Positions 24,191 through 31,113 of a stretch of DNA of 64,000 bases are shown piece by piece (within the stretch, counting starts at the first letter, position 1; the number at the start of each line of letters is the position of its first letter). This DNA is from Bacillota bacterium (GTDB lineage: Bacteria > Bacillota > Clostridia > Acetivibrionales > DSM-1351). Location of the stretch: contig JAEWCZ010000024.1 of the NCBI GenBank assembly GCA_023390335.1, forward strand, positions 246,837 to 310,836. The letters run 5' to 3'. The translations under genes and the position numbers were made by a program. The notes beneath the pieces were generated by a model, which had not been told where the DNA came from, did not search any database, and saw nothing but the letters and a program-made list of their open reading frames with translations.

Positions 24191-25726
24191 GTGGCTGGAA
24201 CGGATATAAGTAACAAAAAAATAAGAGTTGCCGCATATTGCAGAGTTTCTACTGATAAAGACGAACAGCTGTTATCCTTAAAAGCCCAGAAAGAGTTTTT
24301 TGAGGAATATGCTGAAAAAATGGGTTATGAATTGGTCGGACTCTACGCAGATGAAGGCATCAGCGGTACAAAATTAAAGAACAGAAAACAGTTTAATAAA
24401 ATGATGCAGGATGCCGAAAGGGGACTTTTTCAAAGGGTATATGTAAAGGATGTCTCACGTCTTGCAAGAAACGTTGTTGATTTTCTGCAAAGTATCAGAA
24501 GGTTAAAATCTTTAAACATAGATTGCCAGTTTATTACCGCAAACATGTCTGCAAATGACGGAGAATTGACACTGACCATATTGGCGGCGGTAGCTCAGGA
24601 AGAAAGCTCTAACTTGTCCAAAAGAGTTAAATTCGGTAAGAAAAAGAACGCAGAGATGGGAAGAGTCCCTAACCTTGTTTACGGATATGACAAGACCGTC
24701 GGAGACTACTTTAATCTGAAAATCAATAAGCAGGAAGCAGACGTAGTAAAGCGTATTTTTGATATGTATATAAATCAGGGGTACGGTGCAAATAAGATAT
24801 CCCAAATACTTAATAAAGAATATATAAAAACAAAGAGAAATTGTAATTGGAGTCAGAATGCCATATGCCGTATTCTTTCAAATGAGCTTTACACCGGAAA
24901 AATTATAAATGGCAAAGAGAGAGTTGAAGACTTTCTGACAGGCAGGCGAATTAAATTGGAGGAAGATCAACAATCCATACTGGACAAGCCTGAATTGGTT
25001 ATTATAGAGAAAAGTTTATTTGATCAAGCCCAAAAGCTCTTAGCTCAAAGAACAAATACATTTAAAGCAAATAAAGAAAGGCATTCAAATAAATATGCTT
25101 TAAGTACCTTAATCAAGTGTGGTTGCTGTGATAGAAGTTTCAGGAGAATCTACAGAAAAAGGGAAAACAGTGAGTACATTAAATGGGGGTGCAGCACGAG
25201 GAATTCTGACGGTGCGACGGAATGCTGCAACAATACACTGGTTGATGAAGTCGAACTTATAGAAGAGATAAGGGAATATCTGACTACTGTAATATCTTCA
25301 AAGGAAAAGCTTCTTGAGAAAACAATCAATGAATTTAAAAAGAAGTACAAGCTTGGACATAATGAAACAAATGAAAGCGACCTTACAGTTGAAATTGAAA
25401 GATTAAAAAAGTTAAAGTTAAAGCAAACAAAAATGTACGAGGCGGATATAATTTCTATAGAAGAACTTAAAGAGAGAACCGCTGATATAAACGAAGCCAT
25501 AAGAAAAGCTGAAGCTGAATTGTCGATCCTTCAGGGGAATACATCGACCTTTGACAGATTAGAAGTAATAGTCAAAAAGTACTGCGGAAGTATAAATGAT
25601 GTTTTGAACACGGACACAATTGATAACAGTATGCTTAAAAAGGTTATTGATAAAATTGTTGTAAATACGGATGGCGGTATTAAAGTCTATCTTAAATTGT
25701 TTAAGGACTTGGAGCTTATAAATTAA
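24191..25726 (+). CDS. Large serine recombinase of the spoIIID element (SpoIVCA-like)
   Basis: Site-specific recombinase, 511 residues, the likely enzyme that inserts and excises the element. Residues ~10-155 are the resolvase domain with nucleophile Ser 20 in AYCRVSTDKDEQ and the RLARNVVDFL segment. Residues ~165-275 are the recombinase domain. A zinc ribbon uses CGCCDRSF (~312) and CSTR...ECCN (~335-345). A coiled coil follows (~365-445). Length and domain order match SpoIVCA and phage integrases. Start is GTG after AGGAGG. Its gene sits inside the element next to its right end, as in the B. subtilis skin. Confidence 0.95.
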   Translation: MAGTDISNKKIRVAAYCRVSTDKDEQLLSLKAQKEFFEEYAEKMGYELVGLYADEGISGTKLKNRKQFNKMMQDAERGLFQRVYVKDVSRLARNVVDFLQSIRRLKSLNIDCQFITANMSANDGELTLTILAAVAQEESSNLSKRVKFGKKKNAEMGRVPNLVYGYDKTVGDYFNLKINKQEADVVKRIFDMYINQGYGANKISQILNKEYIKTKRNCNWSQNAICRILSNELYTGKIINGKERVEDFLTGRRIKLEEDQQSILDKPELVIIEKSLFDQAQKLLAQRTNTFKANKERHSNKYALSTLIKCGCCDRSFRRIYRKRENSEYIKWGCSTRNSDGATECCNNTLVDEVELIEEIREYLTTVISSKEKLLEKTINEFKKKYKLGHNETNESDLTVEIERLKKLKLKQTKMYEADIISIEELKERTADINEAIRKAEAELSILQGNTSTFDRLEVIVKKYCGSINDVLNTDTIDNSMLKKVIDKIVVNTDGGIKVYLKLFKDLELIN

Positions 25727-25742
25727 AATATACATATTCAGC

Positions 25743-25778
25743 CAAAGGGAATATATATTGTTTATATTCCTTTTGTTA
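25743..25778 (+). terminator. Hairpin downstream of the recombinase gene
   Basis: A 13-bp stem (25743-25755 with 25763-25775, one G-U pair, seven-base loop), followed by a short T-rich stretch; probable terminator. Confidence 0.6.
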
Positions 25779-25832
25779 TATTCATATATGATATGAAATA
25801 TATTAAATTTTTATGGTGAATTTGTAACGCAA

Positions 25833-25961
25833 ATGAATAATCAGAATAAAGTTGTTGGTATTATAAAAGGAGGAGTTGTAAGTTTTGAAGAAAGAGATAC
25901 TAATGAAAATCAAGGTTTTGTACCAATAGATTTGGTAATAGAGAACTATAATTTATATTGA
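25833..25961 (+). CDS. Possible small protein near the right end of the element (42 aa)
   Basis: ATG frame reading MNNQNKVVGIIKGGVVSFEE... to ENYNLY. It has plausible amino acid content, but its ribosome-binding site is weak (GTGAA). A strong AAAGGAGG lies inside the frame at 25868 and would instead serve a 14-codon frame. Not recognised; may be chance. Confidence 0.3.
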   Translation: MNNQNKVVGIIKGGVVSFEERDTNENQGFVPIDLVIENYNLY

Positions 25962-25990
25962 ATTAAGATGAGTAATTTAAAAATATTAAA

Positions 25991-26026
25991 GTTCCATTTA
26001 CCCACATCAGTCCACAAGGACGTAAC
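25991..26026 (+). other. Right recombination site of the spoIIID element
   Basis: The arm GTTCCATTT (25991-25999) is followed after 10 bp by the core GTCCACAAGGACGTAAC (26010-26026). In the excised circle the arms would flank the core symmetrically, with the dyad centre between C26013 and A26014, so CA is the likely crossover dinucleotide. Confidence 0.85.
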
Positions 26027-26150
26027 CGAACGGTTGGAAAAAATAAATCCGGTACTGATGAATGAAGTAAGGATAATACTCGAGGAAAATAAGGCAGAAA
26101 GGCATATACGCGGTGGCGAAGCAACAAAGGCAAAATATCAGGCGAAATAA
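26010..26150 (+). CDS. spoIIID: SpoIIID, C-terminal part, downstream of the element
   Basis: Encodes residues 37-82 of SpoIIID: VHKDVTERLEKINPVLMNEV..., ending with the family-typical RHIRGGEATKAKYQAK. That C-terminus, with its basic DNA-contact tail, is characteristic of SpoIIID. It has no start of its own in native sequence; a frame from ATG 25968 adds 14 unrelated residues encoded by the element and is unlikely to be used. A terminator follows at 26177. Codon phase at the core matches the N-terminal part exactly. Confidence 0.92.
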   Translation, partial: VHKDVTERLEKINPVLMNEVRIILEENKAERHIRGGEATKAKYQAK

Positions 26151-26176
26151 ATTTACATAGAGAAGCAAAAAACCAG

Positions 26177-26213
26177 AAAAAGCCGGTAGCATATAAGCAG
26201 ACCGGCTTTTTTA
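26177..26213 (+). terminator. Terminator of spoIIID
   Basis: AAAAAGCCGGT pairs with ACCGGCTTTTTT, with the T-run continuing into TTATTAT. Confidence 0.9.
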
Positions 26214-26225
26214 TTATATCTAAGC

Positions 26226-26532
26226 AAAAGGGGTTATTGCAAATTAGTTTTTTATTTACCTGTGCGTGAGTATAAATTGTATCAATGAAAGCTTGGTTAA
26301 AGATATTTGCAGATGTTTATAGGCGAAGACGGGTATTTTACCGGAAAACCTATCACGAAGTAGGTTTTAGCGAACCATGAAGCACGGACGATGAATGTGA
26401 GCGACGGTAAAATATCTTAAGATGAGCCTTTAGAAACTCTTGCAAATATCTTGGAAGCAAGCATTGATATAATTTTATACGGGAGTAAAGGTGCTAAAAC
26501 AGAAAACTTTTTGTTTTGCAACAGCCCCTTTT
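26226..26532 (-). repeat. Dispersed ~300-bp palindromic repeat, copy E
   Basis: Ends are AAAAGGGGTTATTGCAAATTAG and TTTTGCAACAGCCCCTTTT, flanked by GC on both sides. Nearly identical to copy F in reverse orientation (shared TAGGCGAAGACGGG and CTTTAGAAACTCTTGC, unlike copies A-D). The short internal frame has a stop after MNVSDGKIS. It lies just after the spoIIID terminator. The following 250 bp up to the AbrB-type gene contain broken reading frames but no recognisable gene. Confidence 0.9.
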
Positions 26533-26786
26533 GCTGCATGTGTTAAAACCGTTACAATAGACATAAATTCAGCAAATACTGTTACAACAACAAATGTTAG
26601 GGTAAATATTTTATAAAGAAGCTACGGCCCTGTTTTACTGGCCAGTCAAATGCCAATACTTTTAAAGATATGGAACGTGTTAGTAATGGCACAATCAAAA
26701 CAGATACTGTAAAAATCTACGTTGTAAATAATGATTATTCGAGAATCAGGATGGCATTTTTAATTATGAAAAGGAGGACTGTTAGC

Positions 26787-27029
26787 ATGAAATCTACAGG
26801 AATAGTAAGGAAGGTTGATGAGCTTGGAAGGATAGTAATACCTAAAGAAACAAGACAAATACTATCAATTAATGAAAAAGATTCTTTAGAAGTTTTTACA
26901 GATGAAGATATGATATTATTAAAAAAATATTCTCCCGGGTGCACATTTTGCAACAATGTTAAAAATCTTACCATATACAAGGGTAAGCACATATGTGAAG
27001 AGTGTTGCGAGGATTTAAAATCTAAATAA
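26787..27029 (+). CDS. AbrB/SpoVT-type regulator with C-terminal zinc ribbon
   Basis: DNA-binding protein, 80 residues. Residues 1-48 form the swapped-hairpin AbrB domain (STGIVRKVDELGRIVIPKE). Residues ~52-78 hold two CxxC pairs (CTFCNN, CEECC), likely a zinc ribbon. AAAGGAGG precedes the ATG. A close relative is encoded by the prophage at 62983. Probably a transition-state or developmental regulator; targets unknown. An upstream in-frame ATG at 26670 gives a poor N-terminus and was rejected. Confidence 0.85.
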   Translation: MKSTGIVRKVDELGRIVIPKETRQILSINEKDSLEVFTDEDMILLKKYSPGCTFCNNVKNLTIYKGKHICEECCEDLKSK

Positions 27030-27047
27030 TCAGGATACAAAAACTTT

Positions 27048-27076
27048 TAAAACAGCTTGGAAACAGGCTGTTTTTT
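27048..27076 (+). terminator. Terminator of the AbrB-type gene
   Basis: AAAACAGC pairs with GCTGTTTT around a nine- to ten-base loop, with six T's. Confidence 0.85.
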
Positions 27077-27794
27077 CATGATATAAACAATTAAAGTAAC
27101 ATAAAATGAATATGCCAAGCCAATACTTTAAAAGTACGTTCATAAACAATTCGTTTACATAAATATTTGTTTTATGAATAATAAAATTACTGCTTCACTA
27201 ATTATTAAAAATGTCAAAAAAGATTTATTGATATAATTAAAGATTTGTCGAGATAATCATCGATAATAAGTATTAAATGTAAAATATGAAATAAAGTATT
27301 GAAAAATGTGCTTAAATAAGCTAAAATGAGAGTACGGTAAATATCATCTGATTCATATCTGCTAAAAAAATGGTTGATTAGCATTCGCATAGCCATTTTA
27401 TTATCAAATTTTTTACAAAAGCTTTATCAGAGGAATTGAAACAAAATTACAACTAAATATACAGATTTAATGGTTCGGAGAAAGTTACACGAAGGCAAAG
27501 CAGCTTATTCATTATACAGACGGACTGTTATTAAATGCAGCCATAGTGATTTATTAAGTGTCCTGTCACAATTTTTAAATAAAAATACCTAATATAGGGA
27601 GGTGATTATTAATATATTAAAAGGCAGTAACTCTGGTGATGGAAATGATCAGAGTTGTTGTATGAATCAGACTGCATAGTGAAAAAAAGATAGGGAAAAA
27701 ATACCCTTATATTAATGAATGAGCAGACCTAATCGCCACAAGAACAGGTTTGATCAGAACCATACAAAAAGATGAGAATTATGGAGGGAATACT
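27077..27794 (+). other. Long AT-rich stretch without a clear gene, upstream of khtT
   Basis: About 700 bp with no convincing CDS on either strand. Near its end a near-perfect Shine-Dalgarno AGGGAGGTGATT (27596-27607) precedes a 25-codon frame (27602-27679), and a hairpin AACTCTG/CAGAGTT lies at ~27629-27656. It may hold the khtTU leader; no known riboswitch was recognised. Confidence 0.4.
27602..27679 (+). CDS. Possible leader peptide (about 23-25 aa)
   Basis: Frame ending GSNSGDGNDQSCCMNQTA after a very strong Shine-Dalgarno. The start would have to be a GTG overlapping that site or a nonstandard ATT/ATA. An inverted repeat lies inside the frame, so this may be a regulatory leader for khtTU rather than a functional peptide. 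Confidence 0.22.
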   Translation: MIINILKGSNSGDGNDQSCCMNQTA

Positions 27795-28286
27795 GTGATA
27801 GTCAGAGAACTGGATTTGCCGGGAATTGGGAAAAAATTTGAAATGGAAGTCAGCGGCGGAGATAAAATAGTGGTTATTGTTCATGATGATGGCCGCAGGG
27901 AACTATACCATTTTTATAATGGAGTAGACGATAGTGCATCTATGATTAGCGTGGAGGATTCAGAAGCTAGGTTGCTGGCAGGTATTATTGGGGGTATGGT
28001 ATACAGTCCCAAGTCATTGGAAAACATTGAGGTAGTTTTAGGCGGTCTGGTTATTGAATGGTATAAGGTAGAAGATGACTTTGCTTGTGTTGGGAAAACT
28101 ATCGCGGAAATGAATATACGTCAGTCCACCGGAATCACCATACTTGCAGTAATTGAAAAAAATCGTGAAAAGAATGTAAATCCTGGACCGGACTATCAGT
28201 TTACCCTTGACTCAACATTGGTTGTTATGGGTGAAAGAAAGAATTTAAAAATATTCAAAAATTATATTAGAGATGGAAGGTTATAA
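27795..28286 (+). CDS. khtT: KhtT-like regulatory subunit (TrkA-C/RCK_C domain)
   Basis: Cytosolic regulatory partner of a cation/proton antiporter, 163 residues. The N-terminal half is a KhtT-type domain (MIVRELDLPGIGKKFEMEV). The C-terminal half is an RCK_C/TrkA-C domain (CVGKTIAEMNIRQSTGITILAVI ... TLVVMGERKNLKIF). GTG at 27795 follows GGAGGG; a TTG at 27750 is in frame but lacks a site. The stop overlaps the antiporter start by one base (TAATG), so the two are translationally coupled. In Bacillus, KhtT gates KhtU in response to pH and c-di-AMP; inferred here. Confidence 0.85.
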   Translation: MIVRELDLPGIGKKFEMEVSGGDKIVVIVHDDGRRELYHFYNGVDDSASMISVEDSEARLLAGIIGGMVYSPKSLENIEVVLGGLVIEWYKVEDDFACVGKTIAEMNIRQSTGITILAVIEKNREKNVNPGPDYQFTLDSTLVVMGERKNLKIFKNYIRDGRL

Positions 28287-29479
28287 TGCATAATTTAATT
28301 TTCGAGATTGGTTTAGCAGTAGCGTTAATAGCCGCAATGGGGCTGATATCAAAAAAACTCCGCTTCTCGGTCATTCCGTTTTATATTCTGATCGGGATGG
28401 CAGTGGGGCCGCATGCACCCCATATTGGCATACTTGATCTTAGATTTATTGAAAGCTCCCAGTTCATAGAATTTATGGGACGCCTGGGTATTCTGTTCCT
28501 GCTTTTTAGTCTGGGTATGGAATTTTCTGTATCAAGGTTTGTAAAATCGGGAAAATCAATATTAGCGGGTGGTTTATTCTATATATTAATCAACTTTTCC
28601 ACGGGTTTGTTAATGGGCTGGATGGGAGGTCTTCCCATAAAAGAAACTATGGTTATATGCGGTATTATGACCAGTTCCTCAACAGCAATTGTTGCAAAAG
28701 TACTGATGGATCTTAAGCGAACGGCTAACAGGGAAACTGAGATAATTATGGGAATGATTATGTTTGATGATTTGTTCATTGCCATACATATATCAATACT
28801 GTCAGGGTTGCTTTTAAGCGGATCAAAATCTGTATGGGGGATTATTCTTACTGCAGCCACAGCCATATTCTTCATACTATTTATGCTGTTTATAGGAAAG
28901 AGATTAATAAAATATCTAGACAAACTTCTGGATATTCCGTCCACAGAATTGTTCCTGCTTATTGTAATGGCATTTCTGTTCTTGGTGGCAGGGTTCTCAG
29001 AAAGTCTGCACGTTGCTGAGGCTATAGGTGCATTGCTGGTGGGACTGGTATTTGCAGAGTCTGTACATGCAAAAAGAATAGAGCACAATATTCTTCCTTT
29101 CAAAGATTTCTTCGGAGCAGTTTTTTTCTTTAGTTTCGGACTGACAATTGATCCGCTGTCCTTGGGCGGTGCGGTTTGGATGGCAATTATTGCGGCGGTG
29201 TTTACAATTATCGGTAATATAGTCTCCGGTATAATAGCTGGGCGTACGGCAGGGATTAACGGAAAGGCAAGGGCAAATATTGGTCTTACACTTGCAGCAA
29301 GAGGTGAGTTTTCGATTATCATGGCAAACATGGGCAAAGCCGGAGGACTTTTACCGGTTATCCAATCCTTTGCAGTGTTATATGTGCTCATTTTAGCGAT
29401 TACCGGTCCTTTGATGGCTAAACAATCTGGATCAATTTATAATGGATTACAAAAGATTTTCGGACGCAGGAAAAAGTAA
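28286..29479 (+). CDS. khtU: KhtU-like monovalent cation/proton antiporter (CPA2)
   Basis: Integral membrane antiporter, 397 residues with about 12 helices, probably exporting K+ (or Na+) in exchange for protons. The family's GLFxxSxGLxxD region is seen as AVFFFSFGLTIDP, and the unwound-helix segment MGRLGILFLLFSLGMEFS is present. AARGEFSIIMANMG near the C-terminus matches CPA2 members. It starts one base inside the khtT stop codon. No C-terminal RCK domain is fused, consistent with KhtT providing it in trans. Repeat copy F follows 60 bp downstream. Confidence 0.9.
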   Translation: MHNLIFEIGLAVALIAAMGLISKKLRFSVIPFYILIGMAVGPHAPHIGILDLRFIESSQFIEFMGRLGILFLLFSLGMEFSVSRFVKSGKSILAGGLFYILINFSTGLLMGWMGGLPIKETMVICGIMTSSSTAIVAKVLMDLKRTANRETEIIMGMIMFDDLFIAIHISILSGLLLSGSKSVWGIILTAATAIFFILFMLFIGKRLIKYLDKLLDIPSTELFLLIVMAFLFLVAGFSESLHVAEAIGALLVGLVFAESVHAKRIEHNILPFKDFFGAVFFFSFGLTIDPLSLGGAVWMAIIAAVFTIIGNIVSGIIAGRTAGINGKARANIGLTLAARGEFSIIMANMGKAGGLLPVIQSFAVLYVLILAITGPLMAKQSGSIYNGLQKIFGRRKK

Positions 29480-29539
29480 AAGTAGTTGTGAAGCTGTTGT
29501 AGGGAGGTCTCATATTTCTGAAAGAATCATATACACAAG

Positions 29540-29835
29540 AGGTTGTTGCAAAACAAAGTTTTCTGTTTTAGCACCTGTACTCGCGTATAAAATTATATCA
29601 ATGCTTGCTTCCAAGATATTTGCAAGAGTTTCTAAAGGCTCATCTTGGGATATTTTACCGTCGCTCACATTCATCGTCCGTGATTCATGGTTCGCTAAAA
29701 CCTACTTCGTGATAGGTTTTTCGGTAAAATACCCGTCTTCGCCTATAAACATCTGCAAATATCTTTAACCAAGCTTTCATTGATACAATTTATACTCACG
29801 CACTGGTTAATAAAAAACTAATTTGCAACAACCCC
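29540..29835 (+). repeat. Dispersed ~300-bp palindromic repeat, copy F
   Basis: Ends GAGGTTGTTGCAAAAC and TTTGCAACAACCCC. Plus orientation like A and B, and therefore inverted relative to its near-twin copy E, 3 kb upstream. The central hairpin is AAAACCTA/TAGGTTTT. On the minus strand the short frame MNVSDGKIS.DEPLETLANILEA is open. This is the last copy seen in the window. Confidence 0.9.
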
Positions 29836-29924
29836 TTATCAGTGTACATTTAACCGTTAACGCAGGATACTTGATGTTAGATAAATAAAATAGCTTAATT
29901 ATGGGAAGACAGGAGGTGTGAGGG

Positions 29925-30092
29925 ATGATTCTTGAAAATGGATTAGAAAAGTGTAGCTGTAAAAAGAAATCATGTGTACGTCACGGCAAATGTGCCGAGT
30001 GCTTTAAATACCATAAGGAAAATCCTAAATACCTTCCATATTGCAAGCGTCCTAAAAAGAAAACTGAAAAACCCACACCAGGTGGGTCTTAA
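29925..30092 (+). CDS. Small cysteine-rich protein (55 aa)
   Basis: Encodes 55 residues with CSCKKKSCVRHGKCAECFKYHK and a later PYCKR: a compact cysteine cluster suggesting metal binding. Similar short clostridial proteins are annotated as cysteine-rich small proteins of unknown function. AGGAGGTG precedes the ATG. The last codons (PTPGGS) overlap a terminator hairpin ACCCAC/GTGGGT at 30071-30087 with a T-rich tail. Basic C-terminus (KRPKKKTEK). No operon partner. Confidence 0.7.
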   Translation: MILENGLEKCSCKKKSCVRHGKCAECFKYHKENPKYLPYCKRPKKKTEKPTPGGS

Positions 30093-30109
30093 TAAGTTTT
30101 TCTTTATAA

Positions 30110-30502
30110 TTAGGATTTGCGTATGAACTCTGTCCTGCATTTTGGACAGGTTATCTGAATTTTGCCTTTACCCTTGGGAACACGTACCTCTTGCTTGCAT
30201 TGAGGACATTTGAAATACCTGTGAGTTTTAGAAGCTTGTAAACGGTTCTTTCTTTTAAAAAACCAGCCGGCAACAGGATTCCAGAACTTTAAGAATTTGT
30301 TGTTTTCGGCTCTTCTACGGTATGTGTTTTTAGAAAACATTCTGTAAAGGCATAGAAACAGCGGAATATAAGACAGATAACCAAACCAGTTAACCGGTAC
30401 AAACATACCTACTAATGAAATAAGCAGTGATAAAAAAAGAAGTCCGGCGGACAAATGATCAGGCCCGTACCTTCCAATCATAAATTTTCTAAACCAATTC
30501 AT
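30110..30502 (-). CDS. Small membrane protein with C-terminal zinc ribbon
   Basis: 130 residues. Two hydrophobic segments near residues 18-57 (LSAGLLFLSLLISLVGMFV, FGYLSYIPLFLCL), a basic cytosolic linker, then a zinc ribbon with CPQCKQEV and CPKCRTEF (~98-125). Probably membrane-anchored with the ribbon in the cytosol; function unknown. The family occurs widely in clostridia as remembered. A short ribosome-binding site (GGAAG) precedes the ATG. Convergent with the cysteine-rich gene. Confidence 0.7.
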   Translation of the reverse strand: MNWFRKFMIGRYGPDHLSAGLLFLSLLISLVGMFVPVNWFGYLSYIPLFLCLYRMFSKNTYRRRAENNKFLKFWNPVAGWFFKRKNRLQASKTHRYFKCPQCKQEVRVPKGKGKIQITCPKCRTEFIRKS

Positions 30503-30594
30503 ATAACTTCCTCCGTAATTTGTGGGTTACATATATTTTAGTAGTGCCGGACAGGTTTTGCAATATTTATCTTAAAAGGTGGGCAATTATTAAC

Positions 30595-30623
30595 TTGAAG
30601 GTAATGTTTGAATATGTTAAAAT
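30595..30623 (+). promoter_or_regulatory. Promoter of the TM1266-hydG-hydF operon
   Basis: TTGAAG, 17-bp spacer, TAAAAT. A perfect 12-bp palindrome AGTATTAATACT (30647-30658) lies just after the expected start point and may be an operator. Confidence 0.6.
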
Positions 30624-30689
30624 ATTATCAAAGTATCTGAACTCAAAGTATTAATACTAAGAGCAAAGAGATTTATTTTGAAATAATCG

Positions 30690-30790
30690 TTCTGAATGCA
30701 CGAGGGTTAGTCCCAAGTGGTAAGACGGTGCTATAAGGTGGAGTAGGAGAAACCCCGTGCCTGTAAATGCATCCGGGGTTTTATTTTATT
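30690..30790 (+). ncRNA. Unassigned attenuator-type leader RNA before TM1266-hydG-hydF
   Basis: GCACG-A-GGGTT (30698-30708) can pair with AACCCCGTGC (30751-30760), closing a ~40-base structured region with GTCCCAAGTGGTAAGAC and GTGGAGTAGG. The same AACCCC can instead form a terminator with GGGGTTTTATTTT (30775-30787). The two states exclude each other, as in a riboswitch that turns genes on when the first helix forms. The class was not recognised. Confidence 0.6.
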
Positions 30791-30808
30791 TATAAGGGAG
30801 GCAGCCAA

Positions 30809-31054
30809 ATGGAGACAAGGATTGCTCTAATAGGAATAATAGTTGATGATTTGTCGTCAGCAGAAAAGATAAACCTGATACTGCATGAATTTGGGAAATA
30901 TATAGTAGGAAGAATGGGTATTCCATACCGTGAGAAGGGTGTCTCCATTATAAGCGTGGTTGTTGATGCCCCAAACGATGTTATCAGCTCACTTTCAGGG
31001 AAATTGGGAATGTTAAGGGGAGTCAATACAAAGACTGTTTACTCAAAAATATAA
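30809..31054 (+). CDS. TM1266-family putative iron-only hydrogenase system regulator
   Basis: 81 residues with an ACT-like ferredoxin fold pattern: METRIALIGIIVDD at the start, then GRMGIPYREKGVSIISVVVDA and LGMLRGVNTKTVYSK at the end. The TM1266 family is typically encoded next to HydG/HydF and was named as a hydrogenase system regulator from that context; its biochemical role is not established. AAGGGAGG precedes the ATG at 30809; an upstream in-frame ATG at 30767 lies in the leader terminator and was rejected. First gene of the operon with hydG and hydF. Confidence 0.85.
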   Translation: METRIALIGIIVDDLSSAEKINLILHEFGKYIVGRMGIPYREKGVSIISVVVDAPNDVISSLSGKLGMLRGVNTKTVYSKI

Positions 31055-31113
31055 ATCCACTTATAACATCCTCGTAATGTCAGATTAAAAATCTGTTTTT
31101 TGGAGGAATTAAA

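Larger units (their letters stand above)
21654..26009 (+). mobile_element. spoIIID intervening element (skin-like), 4,356 bp
   Basis: DNA between identical 17-bp in-frame direct repeats that split spoIIID. It carries an amtB-glnK pair, a 44-codon ORF, a large serine recombinase and a possible 42-codon ORF, all on the same strand as spoIIID. Removing one repeat plus the intervening DNA regenerates spoIIID exactly. No phage structural genes are present, so it is far smaller than the B. subtilis skin element. Programmed excision in the mother cell is inferred from the gene interrupted and from the sigma-E-like promoter ahead of the recombinase unit. Confidence 0.9.

Noticed and set aside
21546..26150. 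spoIIID halves as an ordinary frameshift, pseudogene or assembly error
   Set aside because: Identical 17-bp in-frame cores, mirrored arms and an internal recombinase fit site-specific integration far better.
27214..27396. Minus-strand frame in the intergenic region before khtT
   Set aside because: Very AT-rich, no ribosome-binding site, no similarity noticed.
28579..29391. Long minus-strand frame (270 codons) opposite khtU
   Set aside because: Shadow of the antiporter gene: no ribosome-binding site, low-complexity composition, no family.
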